A stretch of DNA of 64,000 nucleotides from UBA11872 sp965198285 (GCA_965198285.1 OZ240251.1:1798001-1862000); one strand, 5' to 3'; numbered from the stretch's first letter, positions 53,592 through 63,074 are shown. The notes: a model not told the origin generated them from the letters alone. Numbers and translations: made by a program.

Positions 53592-55040
53592 TCAGATGAT
53601 CCCCAGTTCGCGCAGGCGCGCGTCGCTGCCCATAGGGGATTGGTACTGGTGGTGGAGCAAATGCTGCAACTTCCTCACGTCCAGTGCTCGCGGCGTCGTG
53701 CCCGTCCTAGCTGCCAGCGCTGCTGCCGCGCCTGCCGCCTGTCCCATGAGAAAGATCATCCAGCGCGCCCTCATTACCGGCGGTTGGATGATGGCTGCTC
53801 GTCCCGTTACCAGCAGGCCCTCGACCCCTCGCGGTAGGAACTGCCGGTAGGGGAAGTCGAATCCGTCTATACGACCTCGACTCGCCTCGCCTTCTTTGGC
53901 GGACCTGTTCTCCGGGTCATCGCCCACGAAAACCACGTCGTCATAGAGTCGCCCCTCCTGGGCATCTGCTGTCGTCACGGGACACTCGCTCACGATGCTG
54001 CGGCCGCCCCGTGAGTGAAAATAGGACGAGACGACGTGAAGGTATGCGTCCTTGAAGCCTGGTATGTGCTGGCGCAGGAAGTGGGACGTCTCAAAGATGT
54101 AAGCGCGGCAGCCCACCTCCAGCGACGTCATCACCGCGGCGTCTCCGCTCAGATGGCTTTTCCCTCCCTGTACCCCCACCAGCGCGCCGACAATGCCGTA
54201 CTTCCCAATTCGGATCGGATCTCGTACCGGTTGCGCGCCCGACACGCTCCTGAAGAGGCCGTGGTCCATGAGGATGCTGCCCAAATCGTCGACCTTGCGG
54301 ATGATCTTGTATTCGCCCGACTCCCAGGCGGGCCTGAAATAGGAAACCAGTCGGTTGAGGCGTCCCACACCTCGTCCAAGCTCTCGTTGGAAGAGAGCCT
54401 TGGCCCAGCGCAGGTCCTCCCGATTCGGCTCGCGATTGACAACCTGGGCCTCGTATTTCTCCATGTCGACGTTGGCCATGGCGAAGTACATTCCTGGATG
54501 GCCGTAGGTGCTGCAGGTATCCACTGGCGCACCCGCTCGGCAAGCCACATCGGCGTCGCCCGTGGCATCGATCACCACGTTTGCGCGGATGGCCTGGGCG
54601 CCTGACTTATTCTCGACCACCAGCCCCGTTAGCTGATTTCCATCCATGATGGGGTCAGCCGCGTAGGCGTTGAACATGAACTGAACGCCGGCCTCCTGCA
54701 TCATCCGCAGCCACATGTAGATCATGACTTGGCTATCGCGGAAGTAGTGATTGAGCAGCGGCGCGTTGCAGTACGCCTCGCACCGGCGCACGAATTCGCC
54801 CGGAATCCCTGGCAGGCCGTCAGGCATCGTGTCGGGCAACTCCAAGTTCGGCGCGCCGCCTATCAAGCCTGGTCCCGTACCTCCCCCAGGAAAGCCAAAG
54901 CGATCGACGACCATCGTCGTGGCTCGGTTCCTCGCGGCGGTTACGGCAGCCGTAGCTCCCGCGATTCCGCTGCCGACCACGAGAACATCCACATCGGCCA
55001 CGATCGGCACGGACTTCTTGATCTCAACGGTTGCGCTCAT
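53592..55040 (-). CDS. FAD-dependent oxidoreductase
   Basis: A 482-residue flavoprotein of the FAD_oxidored type. The dinucleotide motif is VLVVGSGIAGATAAVTAARN near residues 19-38, followed by FGFPGGGTGPGLIGG; the second FAD region is VVIDATGDADVACRAGAP; the C-terminal FAD-contacting stretch is VEGLLVTGRAA. Such proteins are frequent beside glycosidase-like genes, where they may oxidise carbohydrate or steroid-type substrates. ATG 55040 has GGGAGAGG upstream. It lies 103 nt after the sialidase-like gene in the same direction, a possible operon. Confidence 0.85.
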   Translation of the reverse strand: MSATVEIKKSVPIVADVDVLVVGSGIAGATAAVTAARNRATTMVVDRFGFPGGGTGPGLIGGAPNLELPDTMPDGLPGIPGEFVRRCEAYCNAPLLNHYFRDSQVMIYMWLRMMQEAGVQFMFNAYAADPIMDGNQLTGLVVENKSGAQAIRANVVIDATGDADVACRAGAPVDTCSTYGHPGMYFAMANVDMEKYEAQVVNREPNREDLRWAKALFQRELGRGVGRLNRLVSYFRPAWESGEYKIIRKVDDLGSILMDHGLFRSVSGAQPVRDPIRIGKYGIVGALVGVQGGKSHLSGDAAVMTSLEVGCRAYIFETSHFLRQHIPGFKDAYLHVVSSYFHSRGGRSIVSECPVTTADAQEGRLYDDVVFVGDDPENRSAKEGEASRGRIDGFDFPYRQFLPRGVEGLLVTGRAAIIQPPVMRARWMIFLMGQAAGAAAALAARTGTTPRALDVRKLQHLLHHQYQSPMGSDARLRELGII

Positions 55041-55142
55041 GTCAGCCTCTCCCTTGATGCACAGTAGCTCGCAAACGCGATCCGGCTGCCTTGGCGGCCA
55101 TCCGCCCGTCAGCCGTGTCTCACACCTCTGTGGCCACTACAT

Positions 55143-56510
55143 CTAGGCGATGAGCTGCTCGATGTTCAATCGCGCGACCGTGAGTTTTTCGCTGTCTCGT
55201 ATCTTGCCAACGGCATACAGGCAGAGCACCGTCCCATCGGCGGTCACGGCCAGGTCGGAATACCGGCACGCCCTGGTGTCGATGAGCTTCGAAACCGGCC
55301 AGGTCCGTCCTTCGTCCCGGCTCACGTAGATCATCATGTCCGCCCCGCCGGGGATCAGGCGATTCACGCCGACGGGGTGCGAGAAGAGCAGCACGTCCGG
55401 ATGGTTGTCGGCAGCCGAGCCGTGTCGGGCCAGTCCTACGTGGACGGGTCGGCCGCTCAGTTCCTCATGCTCGCCGAGTTCATAGAATGTCTGGCCGCCA
55501 TCCCGGCTGCGGGCGAACGTCCGTCCATCCCTTCGGCAGGTGTTCCTCCGATAGTTGACGTAGATTTCGCCGCCCGAGGTCTCCACCAGAGCGACCTCAT
55601 CCGATCCTTCCGGGAGCACGGCGCCAACGGTCCACGTCTGTCCATGATCGTCGCTGTAGAGCAGGCCGCCGCGTACGCCGGGCACCTCTCCGGGTTCGCC
55701 CTCCTTATAGAGAAAACCCGGAATCACCAGCCGCCCGCGCCGCGGCCCGGCCATTAGCTGAATCCCATGCACGTTGTTGTTGGGCCAGCCGGTCCAGCCA
55801 TCAGGATTGGGCATCGGATCGACGTGTCGCGCCTCGGACCACGTCAATCCATCATCGGTGCTCTGGAGGATCCCGAACCCGCCTCCCCGCTCGGCGTACG
55901 TGCTGAAATAACCAAGGTCATCCCGAACCTCGGCGGGGATGTTCCAGAAGGTCACGAAAATCGTGCGCGTAACCCGGTCTTCAACAATCGCCCCAAGAAA
56001 CGTGTACTGGCCTTTCTCCGCGTGGATGACCTGCTGTCGCGACCAGGTCTTGGCGCTGTCCTCACTGCGCGCCGAAAGGATGTCGTTTTCATGGCCGCCG
56101 TCGCTCATTGAATCGTGGCGCCGGGAACACACGGCCACCACGTTCCCGGCGCCCGTGACGATCAGTCCGGGCATGTTGACGCCGAAGCCGTCGTAGTCGT
56201 GATAGTGCAGGTTCGTGAAGTCCATGGTGATCTTGGCGCGCGCCAGTCGCCCTCGTTGGGACCGGTCCGTCCCAATGACCGCCACGAGCATCGCATTAGG
56301 GTCGCGGGTGCTGGAGTAGAAGTTGGCTGTCACTCCAAGCGTATGCAGAGTGTCCGATTCCAGGCGCTCGGTTTGTTCGGACAGGCCTTCCTTGGCGGAA
56401 ACCTCGGTCGGTGCTGCGGTGCGTTCCCAGTGGTACGCGGGCGCCTGGGCGAGCGTGTCGCCCTGACCGGGGAAGAACACATCAACGTTCTCGACCAATG
56501 GGCTTGGCAC
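55143..56510 (-). CDS. Sialidase-like BNR/Asp-box propeller protein
   Basis: A 455-residue propeller protein, GTG start at 56510 with AGGAG upstream. Asp-boxes: SEDSAKTWS, STDDGLTWSE, SDDHGQTWTV, SRDGGQTFYE and SRDEGRTWPV. It ends TVARLNIEQLIA, similar to the end of the paralog at 8720-9937. No signal peptide is evident. Exo-sialidase or a glycan-binding role; catalytic Arg triad and Tyr/Glu not verifiable by eye. Confidence 0.82.
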   Translation of the reverse strand: MPSPLVENVDVFFPGQGDTLAQAPAYHWERTAAPTEVSAKEGLSEQTERLESDTLHTLGVTANFYSSTRDPNAMLVAVIGTDRSQRGRLARAKITMDFTNLHYHDYDGFGVNMPGLIVTGAGNVVAVCSRRHDSMSDGGHENDILSARSEDSAKTWSRQQVIHAEKGQYTFLGAIVEDRVTRTIFVTFWNIPAEVRDDLGYFSTYAERGGGFGILQSTDDGLTWSEARHVDPMPNPDGWTGWPNNNVHGIQLMAGPRRGRLVIPGFLYKEGEPGEVPGVRGGLLYSDDHGQTWTVGAVLPEGSDEVALVETSGGEIYVNYRRNTCRRDGRTFARSRDGGQTFYELGEHEELSGRPVHVGLARHGSAADNHPDVLLFSHPVGVNRLIPGGADMMIYVSRDEGRTWPVSKLIDTRACRYSDLAVTADGTVLCLYAVGKIRDSEKLTVARLNIEQLIA

Positions 56511-56589
56511 GGTCGTCTCCTGACGGCAGCTGCCGAACGCACGATGACCTCATGGTAAACGGCTGCCCGAGATCCCGTTCCGACCCGAG

Positions 56590-58038
56590 TCAGCTGGCGA
56601 CTGAGCTTGCCTGCAACTCCTGAATGGCTCGACGCAGCCCTTCGCCGGGGTCCGCGTCGCCCAGGAGGACGTCGCGCACGAGCGTGTTGCCCAGCAGTTG
56701 GCCTTCGGACAGCGAAATGTCGTAGAAGACCGCGTTCTCGAGCAGGTGGACGAGCACATGCTCGTCGTCGCCGTGTAGCTCAGGCATGAGCCGCCGAATG
56801 GCTGCCGCTTCAACGCGATAAGGCGGCAGGGACGATTCGGGCGCAATGACCGAATACAGATGCCGCAGCGCGTCGTATGCAACGTCCGGATCCTTAGCCG
56901 ATTTCACCACGCTCAGCAGGAACGTTCCGGTTGGACTGCGTCCTGAACCAAAGTTAGGAAACGGATAAATCCGGTTGTTGGTACCGAATTCGCCCGCTTG
57001 CGAGAAGACGACGGTCGCGAACTGCATGCCCCAGGTTCCAGCCTGGAGGTAACGGCCTAAGTCATAGCTGCCGACCGGGAGCAGTTCATGCCTCTGGGTC
57101 AGATCGCGGTAGTACTCCAGCACGTCGCGTGCCTGGGCGCTCTCAAGCGGGGAAAAGCCGCCGCTGGCATCGCGCAATCCGCCGAGCGCGGAGAGCAAGG
57201 CCGCGGTCACGGATGGAATGACGATGTAGTCGCCCCGCGATGTTGGCTCCGCGAGGACGACGCCGAGGATTCCACGCGTACCGGTTCCGCCGTCGGGGGG
57301 ATCAGGCACGTGGAAAGCCTGTGCGGTCTCCAGGTAGGCCTGTGACGTGAATGCCTGAAGTGTCGGGTCCGGCAAAGCAATGTCGCGCTCGGCGGCAAGA
57401 TCGCCGTTAACCAGCGTGAAGTCGGGTGAGACCGCGAACGGCAGTCCGAATTGCACGCCATCACGCTGCCCGCTCTCCAGGGCGCCGGGCCAGAAGTCCG
57501 CGGCGTCGAAATCGGGATCGGCGGCCAGGTAGTCGTCCAGGGGCATGAGCTGATCGTGAGCAACCAGGTCATCGAGATCCACGTTGAAGTAGGTCATGAC
57601 CTCCGGTGCGGAGGGTTCCGCGGCCATTAGTGCGCGGCTCATGAGCCAGTCGGCCGATTCGTAGCGGTCGAGCGGGGTGGCGTCGAAGTCGTAGCGCCCC
57701 TCGGAAACTCGACCGGCCTCCGGCAACGAATTTGCGAACAAGGCAAACAGCCTGCCGCCGGCGATCTCCAGCGGCAGCGCACCCACCTGGACCTTGCGCT
57801 TCTCACCGGGTTTGGGAAGCGATGGCCCCGATTGCGGAGCGCGTTCGGTCACGGTGGCGGCCACGGTCCGAGCCCGCTGCAGCGCGGCATCCAGGTCACT
57901 GCGGCCGGTGCCAGGAGTCGGAGTCGTCTGCTCGGACTCTGACTCGCCGCAGGCAGCCAGAGCCAGCACCGCCGGACCGGAGGCCAGGATGCGAAGTGCG
58001 GAGCGACGCGAGAAGATTCGCCTTTTGGTGCGGCGCAT
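56590..58038 (-). CDS. Extracellular solute-binding protein 4 (family 1 type)
   Basis: A 482-residue lipoprotein: FSRRSALRILASG is Tat-like and the lipobox is LAAC. The body resembles family 1 carbohydrate-binding proteins (VMTYFNVDLDDLVAHDQLMPLDDYL, YRDLTQRHELLPVGSYD, MQFATVVFSQAG). It is not close to SBP 1-3. Its ATG overlaps the stop of the membrane-protein gene (TGATG), so it is translated with the PadR-membrane protein operon. No ABC permease is present. Confidence 0.82.
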   Translation of the reverse strand: MRRTKRRIFSRRSALRILASGPAVLALAACGESESEQTTPTPGTGRSDLDAALQRARTVAATVTERAPQSGPSLPKPGEKRKVQVGALPLEIAGGRLFALFANSLPEAGRVSEGRYDFDATPLDRYESADWLMSRALMAAEPSAPEVMTYFNVDLDDLVAHDQLMPLDDYLAADPDFDAADFWPGALESGQRDGVQFGLPFAVSPDFTLVNGDLAAERDIALPDPTLQAFTSQAYLETAQAFHVPDPPDGGTGTRGILGVVLAEPTSRGDYIVIPSVTAALLSALGGLRDASGGFSPLESAQARDVLEYYRDLTQRHELLPVGSYDLGRYLQAGTWGMQFATVVFSQAGEFGTNNRIYPFPNFGSGRSPTGTFLLSVVKSAKDPDVAYDALRHLYSVIAPESSLPPYRVEAAAIRRLMPELHGDDEHVLVHLLENAVFYDISLSEGQLLGNTLVRDVLLGDADPGEGLRRAIQELQASSVAS

Positions 58039-59414
58039 CAGGCGACCGCCAGGTTGCGTCGGTGGATCCAGCCAAGCGCCGCCGCGACCAGTGCGCCAAT
58101 CGCAAGCGCGATCGCGTCCAGACCGGCGGCTGTCCGAAATGGCGCAAAGTCGATCTCGTAGATCTGCCAGGCTAAGGAGCGAATCAGGAGCCAGAAAATG
58201 ACAGTTAGTCCCACGCCGCTTCCCGCATAGTGTGCGAGGTCACGCCGTGTCAGACAGTCTTTGGCGGCTGCGGCGGTCTTCCACTGAATTCGGCGCTGCA
58301 GCGCGGCACGTCGCGCGTCAGGCGTGATCCCCATGGATCCCAGCGTCTTCACCGCCCACAGACTCGCGGCGGCATGGCTGGCCGGGCTCCCGGCACCGAA
58401 CGAGCCTCGTCCATACGACTGGCCTTCGGCCGCGACTTCCAGCGCAATGTCGCGCTCGACTAGCGGACGGGCGTAGGCCGCGGCGTCGAGACGAGAGACA
58501 TGCCGCAATGTCCAGTCGAAGATCGGCGCAAAGACCGTTCGCGCCGCCGCTACGAGAAGCAGCGCGCCGGGCACGATAACCGCGAAGACGAGCGCGATGG
58601 CGCCGCCGCCGTACGCCAACAGCGCGGCCAGCGAGGTGACGACAATGGCCATTGCGATAACGAGCGCGATCTCCAACCTGTGGGCGCCATCGGGCGTCAG
58701 GTCGCGAAACGTGCGGTGCGCCCCGCTGCGGCGCCAGTGGTTTCGCTCCGCGCGTCCGGCGACCAGGCCAAGAGCCGCGACGACCGCGACCGAAACCGGG
58801 ACCATTGTGGGGAGTGGCGACGTCTGATCGTGGTCAACCGACTGGGCGGCTCTCCGCACCTCAGCCACGGTTCGTCCGTCCGTGACGTAATACGGGCGAT
58901 CGATCTGGCCAACGCCCACGACGATCGCGAGAGTGACCGAAATCGCGCCGAGTGCGGCTGCCAGGCCCAGTGTGAAGGCGGCGACCGCCAGGACGCCGGC
59001 AACCGACACATGACGAACCGGCGCAACGGCCGCCCGGACACGTCGCAAGTAGCGGCGTACGTCTGATCGCGCCTGCCTGTCGGGCACGCCGATGTGTCCG
59101 AGCGCCACCACGGCCAGGGCCTCTTCCCGCGGGTCGTCGACGGGGCCGCTCAACCCTGCGGCCGACTCGACGAAATGACCGGAGGCTATGAACGTCCGCG
59201 CGAGTGCGCCCGGACTCTTGCCCACTTGACTCCAGCGTTGACACGCGCGCTCGTGCAGAGCGTGGCCGACGATCTGCAGATCCAGGAGAGCTCGTGCTCT
59301 CGGGCTTGACGCCTCGCTTCGCTGGAGTTGCCAAAGGGCGATCGCGTCGGCTCGCCAGTCAATACCCTGATCGGACGACGCCGGAAACAGGATCGCGACA
59401 AGTCGCTCGATCAC
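58038..59414 (-). CDS. Membrane protein of a PadR-regulated operon
   Basis: A 458-residue protein with a soluble N-terminal part (about 135 residues, with a helical ALARTFIASGHFVESAAGL segment) followed by several hydrophobic helices (AVAAFTLGLAAALGAISVTLAI; VVAALGLVAG; ALVIAMAIVVTSLAALLAYGGGAIALVFAVIVPGALLLV and others near the end). I recognise no enzyme family. It overlaps both neighbours by 4 nt and 1 nt, so it is tightly coupled to the PadR regulator and the binding protein; PadR operons often encode membrane or efflux proteins. Confidence 0.7.
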   Translation of the reverse strand: MIERLVAILFPASSDQGIDWRADAIALWQLQRSEASSPRARALLDLQIVGHALHERACQRWSQVGKSPGALARTFIASGHFVESAAGLSGPVDDPREEALAVVALGHIGVPDRQARSDVRRYLRRVRAAVAPVRHVSVAGVLAVAAFTLGLAAALGAISVTLAIVVGVGQIDRPYYVTDGRTVAEVRRAAQSVDHDQTSPLPTMVPVSVAVVAALGLVAGRAERNHWRRSGAHRTFRDLTPDGAHRLEIALVIAMAIVVTSLAALLAYGGGAIALVFAVIVPGALLLVAAARTVFAPIFDWTLRHVSRLDAAAYARPLVERDIALEVAAEGQSYGRGSFGAGSPASHAAASLWAVKTLGSMGITPDARRAALQRRIQWKTAAAAKDCLTRRDLAHYAGSGVGLTVIFWLLIRSLAWQIYEIDFAPFRTAAGLDAIALAIGALVAAALGWIHRRNLAVA

Positions 59415-59770
59415 CGCTGGCGCTCCTGCCTTTGTGGGGACTCTTGCAAAGACTTTTGAACGGCGCTGGCAATCCGTTCCAGTGACGCCGCTTCGTCAAG
59501 TGCCAGCTGGCGGCCAGCGACGGAGAGCGTGAATAGACGCAACTCAGGTCCCTTGGCGGAGGGACGAAGGCCGGCATCCTCGATGAGTTCACGCCGAACG
59601 AGCTGTTGAAGAGCCTGGTAGAGCGCCGCGCTTGAAGGCTTGCGCCCGAACTGCTTGGAAAACTCCTGTAGCAACGCATAGGCGTGTGAGGTGTGGCCAG
59701 GCATTGCGCTTAGGGCCAGCAGCGCCCAGTAGGCCAGGCTACCGAGACGAAGGTGGTCGGGCGGCGACAT
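59411..59770 (-). CDS. PadR family transcriptional regulator
   Basis: A 119-residue winged-helix repressor. LAYWALLALSAMPGHTSHAYALLQEFSKQFGRKPSSAALYQALQQLVRRELIE is the PadR helix-turn-helix and wing; a short C-terminal helix with SLERIASAVQKSL should dimerise. ATG 59770 fits the family start. The frame continues upstream to 59860 but crosses the promoter. Expected to repress its own operon. Confidence 0.88.
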   Translation of the reverse strand: MSPPDHLRLGSLAYWALLALSAMPGHTSHAYALLQEFSKQFGRKPSSAALYQALQQLVRRELIEDAGLRPSAKGPELRLFTLSVAGRQLALDEAASLERIASAVQKSLQESPQRQERQR

Positions 59771-59789
59771 TCGAGGTAGGTTGCTCTCC

Positions 59790-59817
59790 AGTATACCGTA
59801 AAGCAGCATAGCAGCAA
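59790..59817 (-). promoter_or_regulatory. Putative promoter of the PadR operon
   Basis: On the minus strand TTGCTG (59817-59812), a 16-nt spacer and TATACT (59795-59790), close to the start codon at 59770. The leader would be only about 13 nt. Confidence 0.55.
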
Positions 59818-59894
59818 TAAGGCGTCCGTGTGAATGCACAGAGGCCTGGACGTGAACCAATGTGAAAGCCTCTGTCGCTCAGGGGTGCCGGCGG

Positions 59895-60743
59895 TTAGCC
59901 GCGTGAGGGCTCGCTCATCTCCTCGCGCGCCTTGCGTACGAGTTCTGGCAGGTGGTCGTCGTTGGCCAGGCGCTGTTCCAGGTGGCGCATGCGCTTCGGA
60001 CCCGCGGTGCGGATCATGGCCTCGCCGTAGGCGCGCTCGATCCAGAACCGGGCCGCGTGCCCGATGTCCCGACGCAGCTCGTCCAAGTCCTCCTCGGCAA
60101 AGCGCTCGGACACGTTGATGGTGAACATGCGCCGGCGGGTTCCGCCGCCGAAGGATGCGTGCTTGAGGTCCTGGTTGAACATCAGCACGTCGCCGGGCTT
60201 GGTTTCCAGCGCCACGGCCGGCATCTCCTGGCCCGATACGCCCACGCGCTCCGCCATCGTCCAGGCCCTCTGGCTTGACATAATGTCCTGGAGGCCCTCG
60301 GCGTAGTCGTCACCGCGATGGTGGCTGCCGGGGATGACCCGCAGGCAGCCGGAATCGCGGCCTACCGGATCCAGGTAGAACGCGAACTTGATGTTGCGGT
60401 ACTTGCTGCGCGCATACCCGTCGGAGTGCCAGCGGGTGTCGCCCACGTAGAAGTTGCCGTCGCTGCCCGCGTAGTTGTAGTCCTCGCCCACCAGCTCGCC
60501 GGCCACGTCGTCGATCCGCGGGTCGTCCAGCAGCCCGCTCAGGTACTCGCTCTGGTCGATGAAGGGAACCAGCGCCGAGCGCTGCTGATAGTCGTGAGCC
60601 CGCCCGTGATGGCCGCCGCCGCGCTCGGCCCAGAGGCGCTCGAACTCGGCGGTGATGGCCTCCGCTTCCTCTGCGAAGCGTCCGGCAAAGCCAAGGTAGC
60701 CAAACGTCTCAAAGAAAGCGCGCTGCTGACTGGTGAGCTTCAT
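59895..60743 (-). CDS. Phytanoyl-CoA dioxygenase (PhyH) family protein
   Basis: A 282-residue Fe(II)/2-oxoglutarate oxygenase-like protein. Iron ligands H106-S-D108 (RWHSDGYA) and H195 (LKHASFGGG), with the Arg cluster at 203-205 in the 2-oxoglutarate position; core strand GCLRVIPGSH. It differs clearly from the duplicated PhyH pair at 11-15 kb and from the one at 6235. The C-terminal 60 residues are charged helices. Substrate unknown; stands alone. Confidence 0.88.
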   Translation of the reverse strand: MKLTSQQRAFFETFGYLGFAGRFAEEAEAITAEFERLWAERGGGHHGRAHDYQQRSALVPFIDQSEYLSGLLDDPRIDDVAGELVGEDYNYAGSDGNFYVGDTRWHSDGYARSKYRNIKFAFYLDPVGRDSGCLRVIPGSHHRGDDYAEGLQDIMSSQRAWTMAERVGVSGQEMPAVALETKPGDVLMFNQDLKHASFGGGTRRRMFTINVSERFAEEDLDELRRDIGHAARFWIERAYGEAMIRTAGPKRMRHLEQRLANDDHLPELVRKAREEMSEPSRG

Positions 60744-60853
60744 GCCCCGGCTCCGGCAAAGGACTGGTCGCGCACCGCAAGTCTAGGCAAGTGCAACGTG
60801 CGTCGCGCATCGGGGTGGTGCTCTGAACGCACCGTCCGGCGCAGAATCGGAAG

Positions 60854-61375
60854 CTACAGCCTGGCTTCCTTTACAACTTCCAGAATCCGACCTCGCAACG
60901 GCCTCGACGCCCCCAGCAGTTCGTGCAACCTGCAAACCACTGCTGCCTTGTCCGGCACCTTCCAATCGGGATAAGCACCGATTCGCCACTGAACATACGC
61001 GCGCAGCGCATCCGGCCGGACGAAGAGTGACTTCGCGGCCAGCAGTTCCATCAGAATCGCCCGCCGGTGAGCGTAGGCGTGACTCCGCCCCGCCAGCTTG
61101 TGCGTGATCTCGACTTGCTCGTGCAGCACCGCCAGATTGGCTCGCTCTGGGTGGTCGTCAGCGAACCGCGCTGGGAGATAGATGTTGCCGGCCTCGTCGT
61201 ACATGGCCAGGTCGGCCTCATCGGGCCACGGGTCGCACACGAAGTACCGGATGGTGACTCCGTCCACCTCGCCAGTGCGCTCGCCAGTGACGCCTGCTTT
61301 GATCGCATCGACGAGCCGGATCAACTCCGGGTGCGGCAACCTGAGCCGGCGTGGCGTCGTAGGCATGTCTGACAT
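60854..61375 (-). CDS. Unknown protein with HExxE..H motif
   Basis: About 173 residues from ATG 61375 (61366 also possible). The frame continues upstream to 61447 but that part is Gly/Met-rich leader. A stretch LAVLHEQVEITHKLAGRSHAYAHRRAILMELLAAK contains an HExxE followed by His at positions that could bind a metal. It resembles small proteins of unknown function with an HE(Y/F)VE..EAH pattern, but I cannot name the family. The preceding DLAMYDEAGNIYLPARF segment looks like a beta-hairpin. No signal peptide. Confidence 0.6.
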   Translation of the reverse strand: MSDMPTTPRRLRLPHPELIRLVDAIKAGVTGERTGEVDGVTIRYFVCDPWPDEADLAMYDEAGNIYLPARFADDHPERANLAVLHEQVEITHKLAGRSHAYAHRRAILMELLAAKSLFVRPDALRAYVQWRIGAYPDWKVPDKAAVVCRLHELLGASRPLRGRILEVVKEARL

Positions 61376-61549
61376 CCCGACGAACTGATTTGACCCTCTC
61401 ATCATCCCGCCTGGCCTACCCACCCCGCCAGAGCCGGTGTTGGCCACATCCGAGGCGCGCTAGATTGATGGCACGGCTTGGCCATCTACAGGGGCGTCAG
61501 GCATGGGGCATCGGCCTCACGAACCGGGTCACCGCCCAGGCCGTGAACC

Positions 61550-62443
61550 ATGAGTGCGACCGAGCAACCTCCCCCCATCGAGGTCCGCAACCTCAACAAG
61601 CGCTACAAGGACGGCCCACACGCCAACCGGGACATCTCGCTGACCGTCAATTGGGGCGAAGCGCTCGGTGTTCTAGGTCCTAACGGCGCAGGCAAGACCA
61701 CCCTCGTCCGGCAGATCACCACGGAACTCATACCGACCTCGGGCCAAGTCCGCGTGGTTGGGATTGACGCCGTAGCAAATCCGGACGACGCGAAGTCGCG
61801 CATTGGGGTGGTTCCGCAAGAGGCGCGGCTGTTCGACGGCCTCTCTGTGTATCAACACCTCCGCATTTTTGGTGTGCTGCGCGGGCTGTCGCGGCGAGAT
61901 GCACGGGAGCGGGCCGACGAATTGGTCGAGGACCTCGACCTGACGGCCCATCGTGACTTCTCCAGCGAACGCCTGTCAGGCGGCCTCCGACGTCGGCTGC
62001 TGGTCGGCATTGCCATGATGGCCGAGCCCGACGTGCTGATTTTGGACGAACCCACGGTCGGCCTGGACGTTGAGTCTCGCCAACGACTCTGGGAGGTCCT
62101 GCAAAGCTACCGACAACGCGACGCCGCCGTGCTCCTGACCACCCACTACATGGAGGAGGCCGAGACGCTTTGCGACCGCATCGGCATCATCCAGGACGGG
62201 CGCCTGATCTCGCTCGACACCATCGCGAACCTGCGGGCCTCGATTGGCCACGAATACAAGCTGGTTTACGAGACTCCCGAGGGGCGCCAGACGGTCTTCG
62301 GCGACGACCACCTGCACCTGGCCGCCCAGCCACGGTCGCAGGGCATCGACGAGTACGCGGTGATGCGCACGAGCCTGGAGGACGTGTACCTGGCGCTGAC
62401 GCAGCAAGCACGCGGTGAGGGCGAGGCCGATGCGGCCGAATGA
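61550..62443 (+). CDS. ABC-2 exporter ATP-binding protein
   Basis: A 297-residue drug/lipid/polysaccharide-type ABC ATPase (CcmA/DrrA group): Walker A GPNGAGKTT, Q-loop GVVPQEARLFDGLSVYQHLRIF, signature RLSGGLRRRLLVGIAM, Walker B VLILDEPTVGLDVESRQRLWEV, H-loop TTHYMEEAE. It has the C-terminal extension typical of DrrA-like subunits. Its 3' end overlaps the histidine-phosphatase gene by 14 nt, and the permease lies beyond that gene. Confidence 0.9.
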   Translation: MSATEQPPPIEVRNLNKRYKDGPHANRDISLTVNWGEALGVLGPNGAGKTTLVRQITTELIPTSGQVRVVGIDAVANPDDAKSRIGVVPQEARLFDGLSVYQHLRIFGVLRGLSRRDARERADELVEDLDLTAHRDFSSERLSGGLRRRLLVGIAMMAEPDVLILDEPTVGLDVESRQRLWEVLQSYRQRDAAVLLTTHYMEEAETLCDRIGIIQDGRLISLDTIANLRASIGHEYKLVYETPEGRQTVFGDDHLHLAAQPRSQGIDEYAVMRTSLEDVYLALTQQARGEGEADAAE

Positions 62444-63074
62444 ATCGCCCAATCCGACAGTGGAGCCTAGTGGGCAACAGCTGCTGCTTGTCCGTCACTC
62501 CCGGCCCTGTATCTCTGACGACATGAGCTACAGGGATTGGCCACTGAGCGACGAAGGCAGGAAGCTCGCAGTCGGAGCGGCCGAATTCATTGCCGAATTC
62601 AGGCCGAGCCGGATCTGTTCAAGCGACGAACGCAAAGCCCTGGAAACAGCAAGGGTCATTGGGCAGCACTGCGGTGTCGAAGTTGAGGTTGAGCCTGACC
62701 TACGCGAGCACGATCGAACCGGTGTCCCGTGGCGAGACTCGGCAACGCGTCAGCGGGAACTGAAAGCACTCTTCGCGAATCCAGGCGATGTCGTCTTCGG
62801 TCACGAGTCAGCGAGTCAAGCGCTGCGTCGGCTAACTGCGGCTATCAACCGCGTAGCAGTGCGGACTCCCGGACCCTGGGTGCTGGTGACGCATGGAACG
62901 ATCATGGCGCTGTATCTGGCCAAGTTGACCGGCCGCGCCCCCATGGAAATCTGGTCGTGCCTTCGGATGCCGACGGTCGCATGGGTGGACTGTAGCAACC
63001 ACCGGCTCGTAAACCTTGTTACCGACTTTCAAGTCAGACATCTATTGGGTACCAAGTTCGATGCCGCGAACTGA
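62430..63074 (+). CDS. Histidine phosphatase family protein
   Basis: A 214-residue protein with the phosphoglycerate-mutase-like fold. The catalytic motif is LLLVRHSRP in place of the usual RHG; SSDERKALETARVI and WVLVTHGTIMALYLAK supply the Arg and second His, so activity is plausible. ATG 62430 lies after GGGCGAGG; an upstream GTG at 62415 is in frame. It is inserted between the ABC ATPase and its permease with overlaps on both sides, so all three are co-translated. Confidence 0.85.
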   Translation: MRPNESPNPTVEPSGQQLLLVRHSRPCISDDMSYRDWPLSDEGRKLAVGAAEFIAEFRPSRICSSDERKALETARVIGQHCGVEVEVEPDLREHDRTGVPWRDSATRQRELKALFANPGDVVFGHESASQALRRLTAAINRVAVRTPGPWVLVTHGTIMALYLAKLTGRAPMEIWSCLRMPTVAWVDCSNHRLVNLVTDFQVRHLLGTKFDAAN

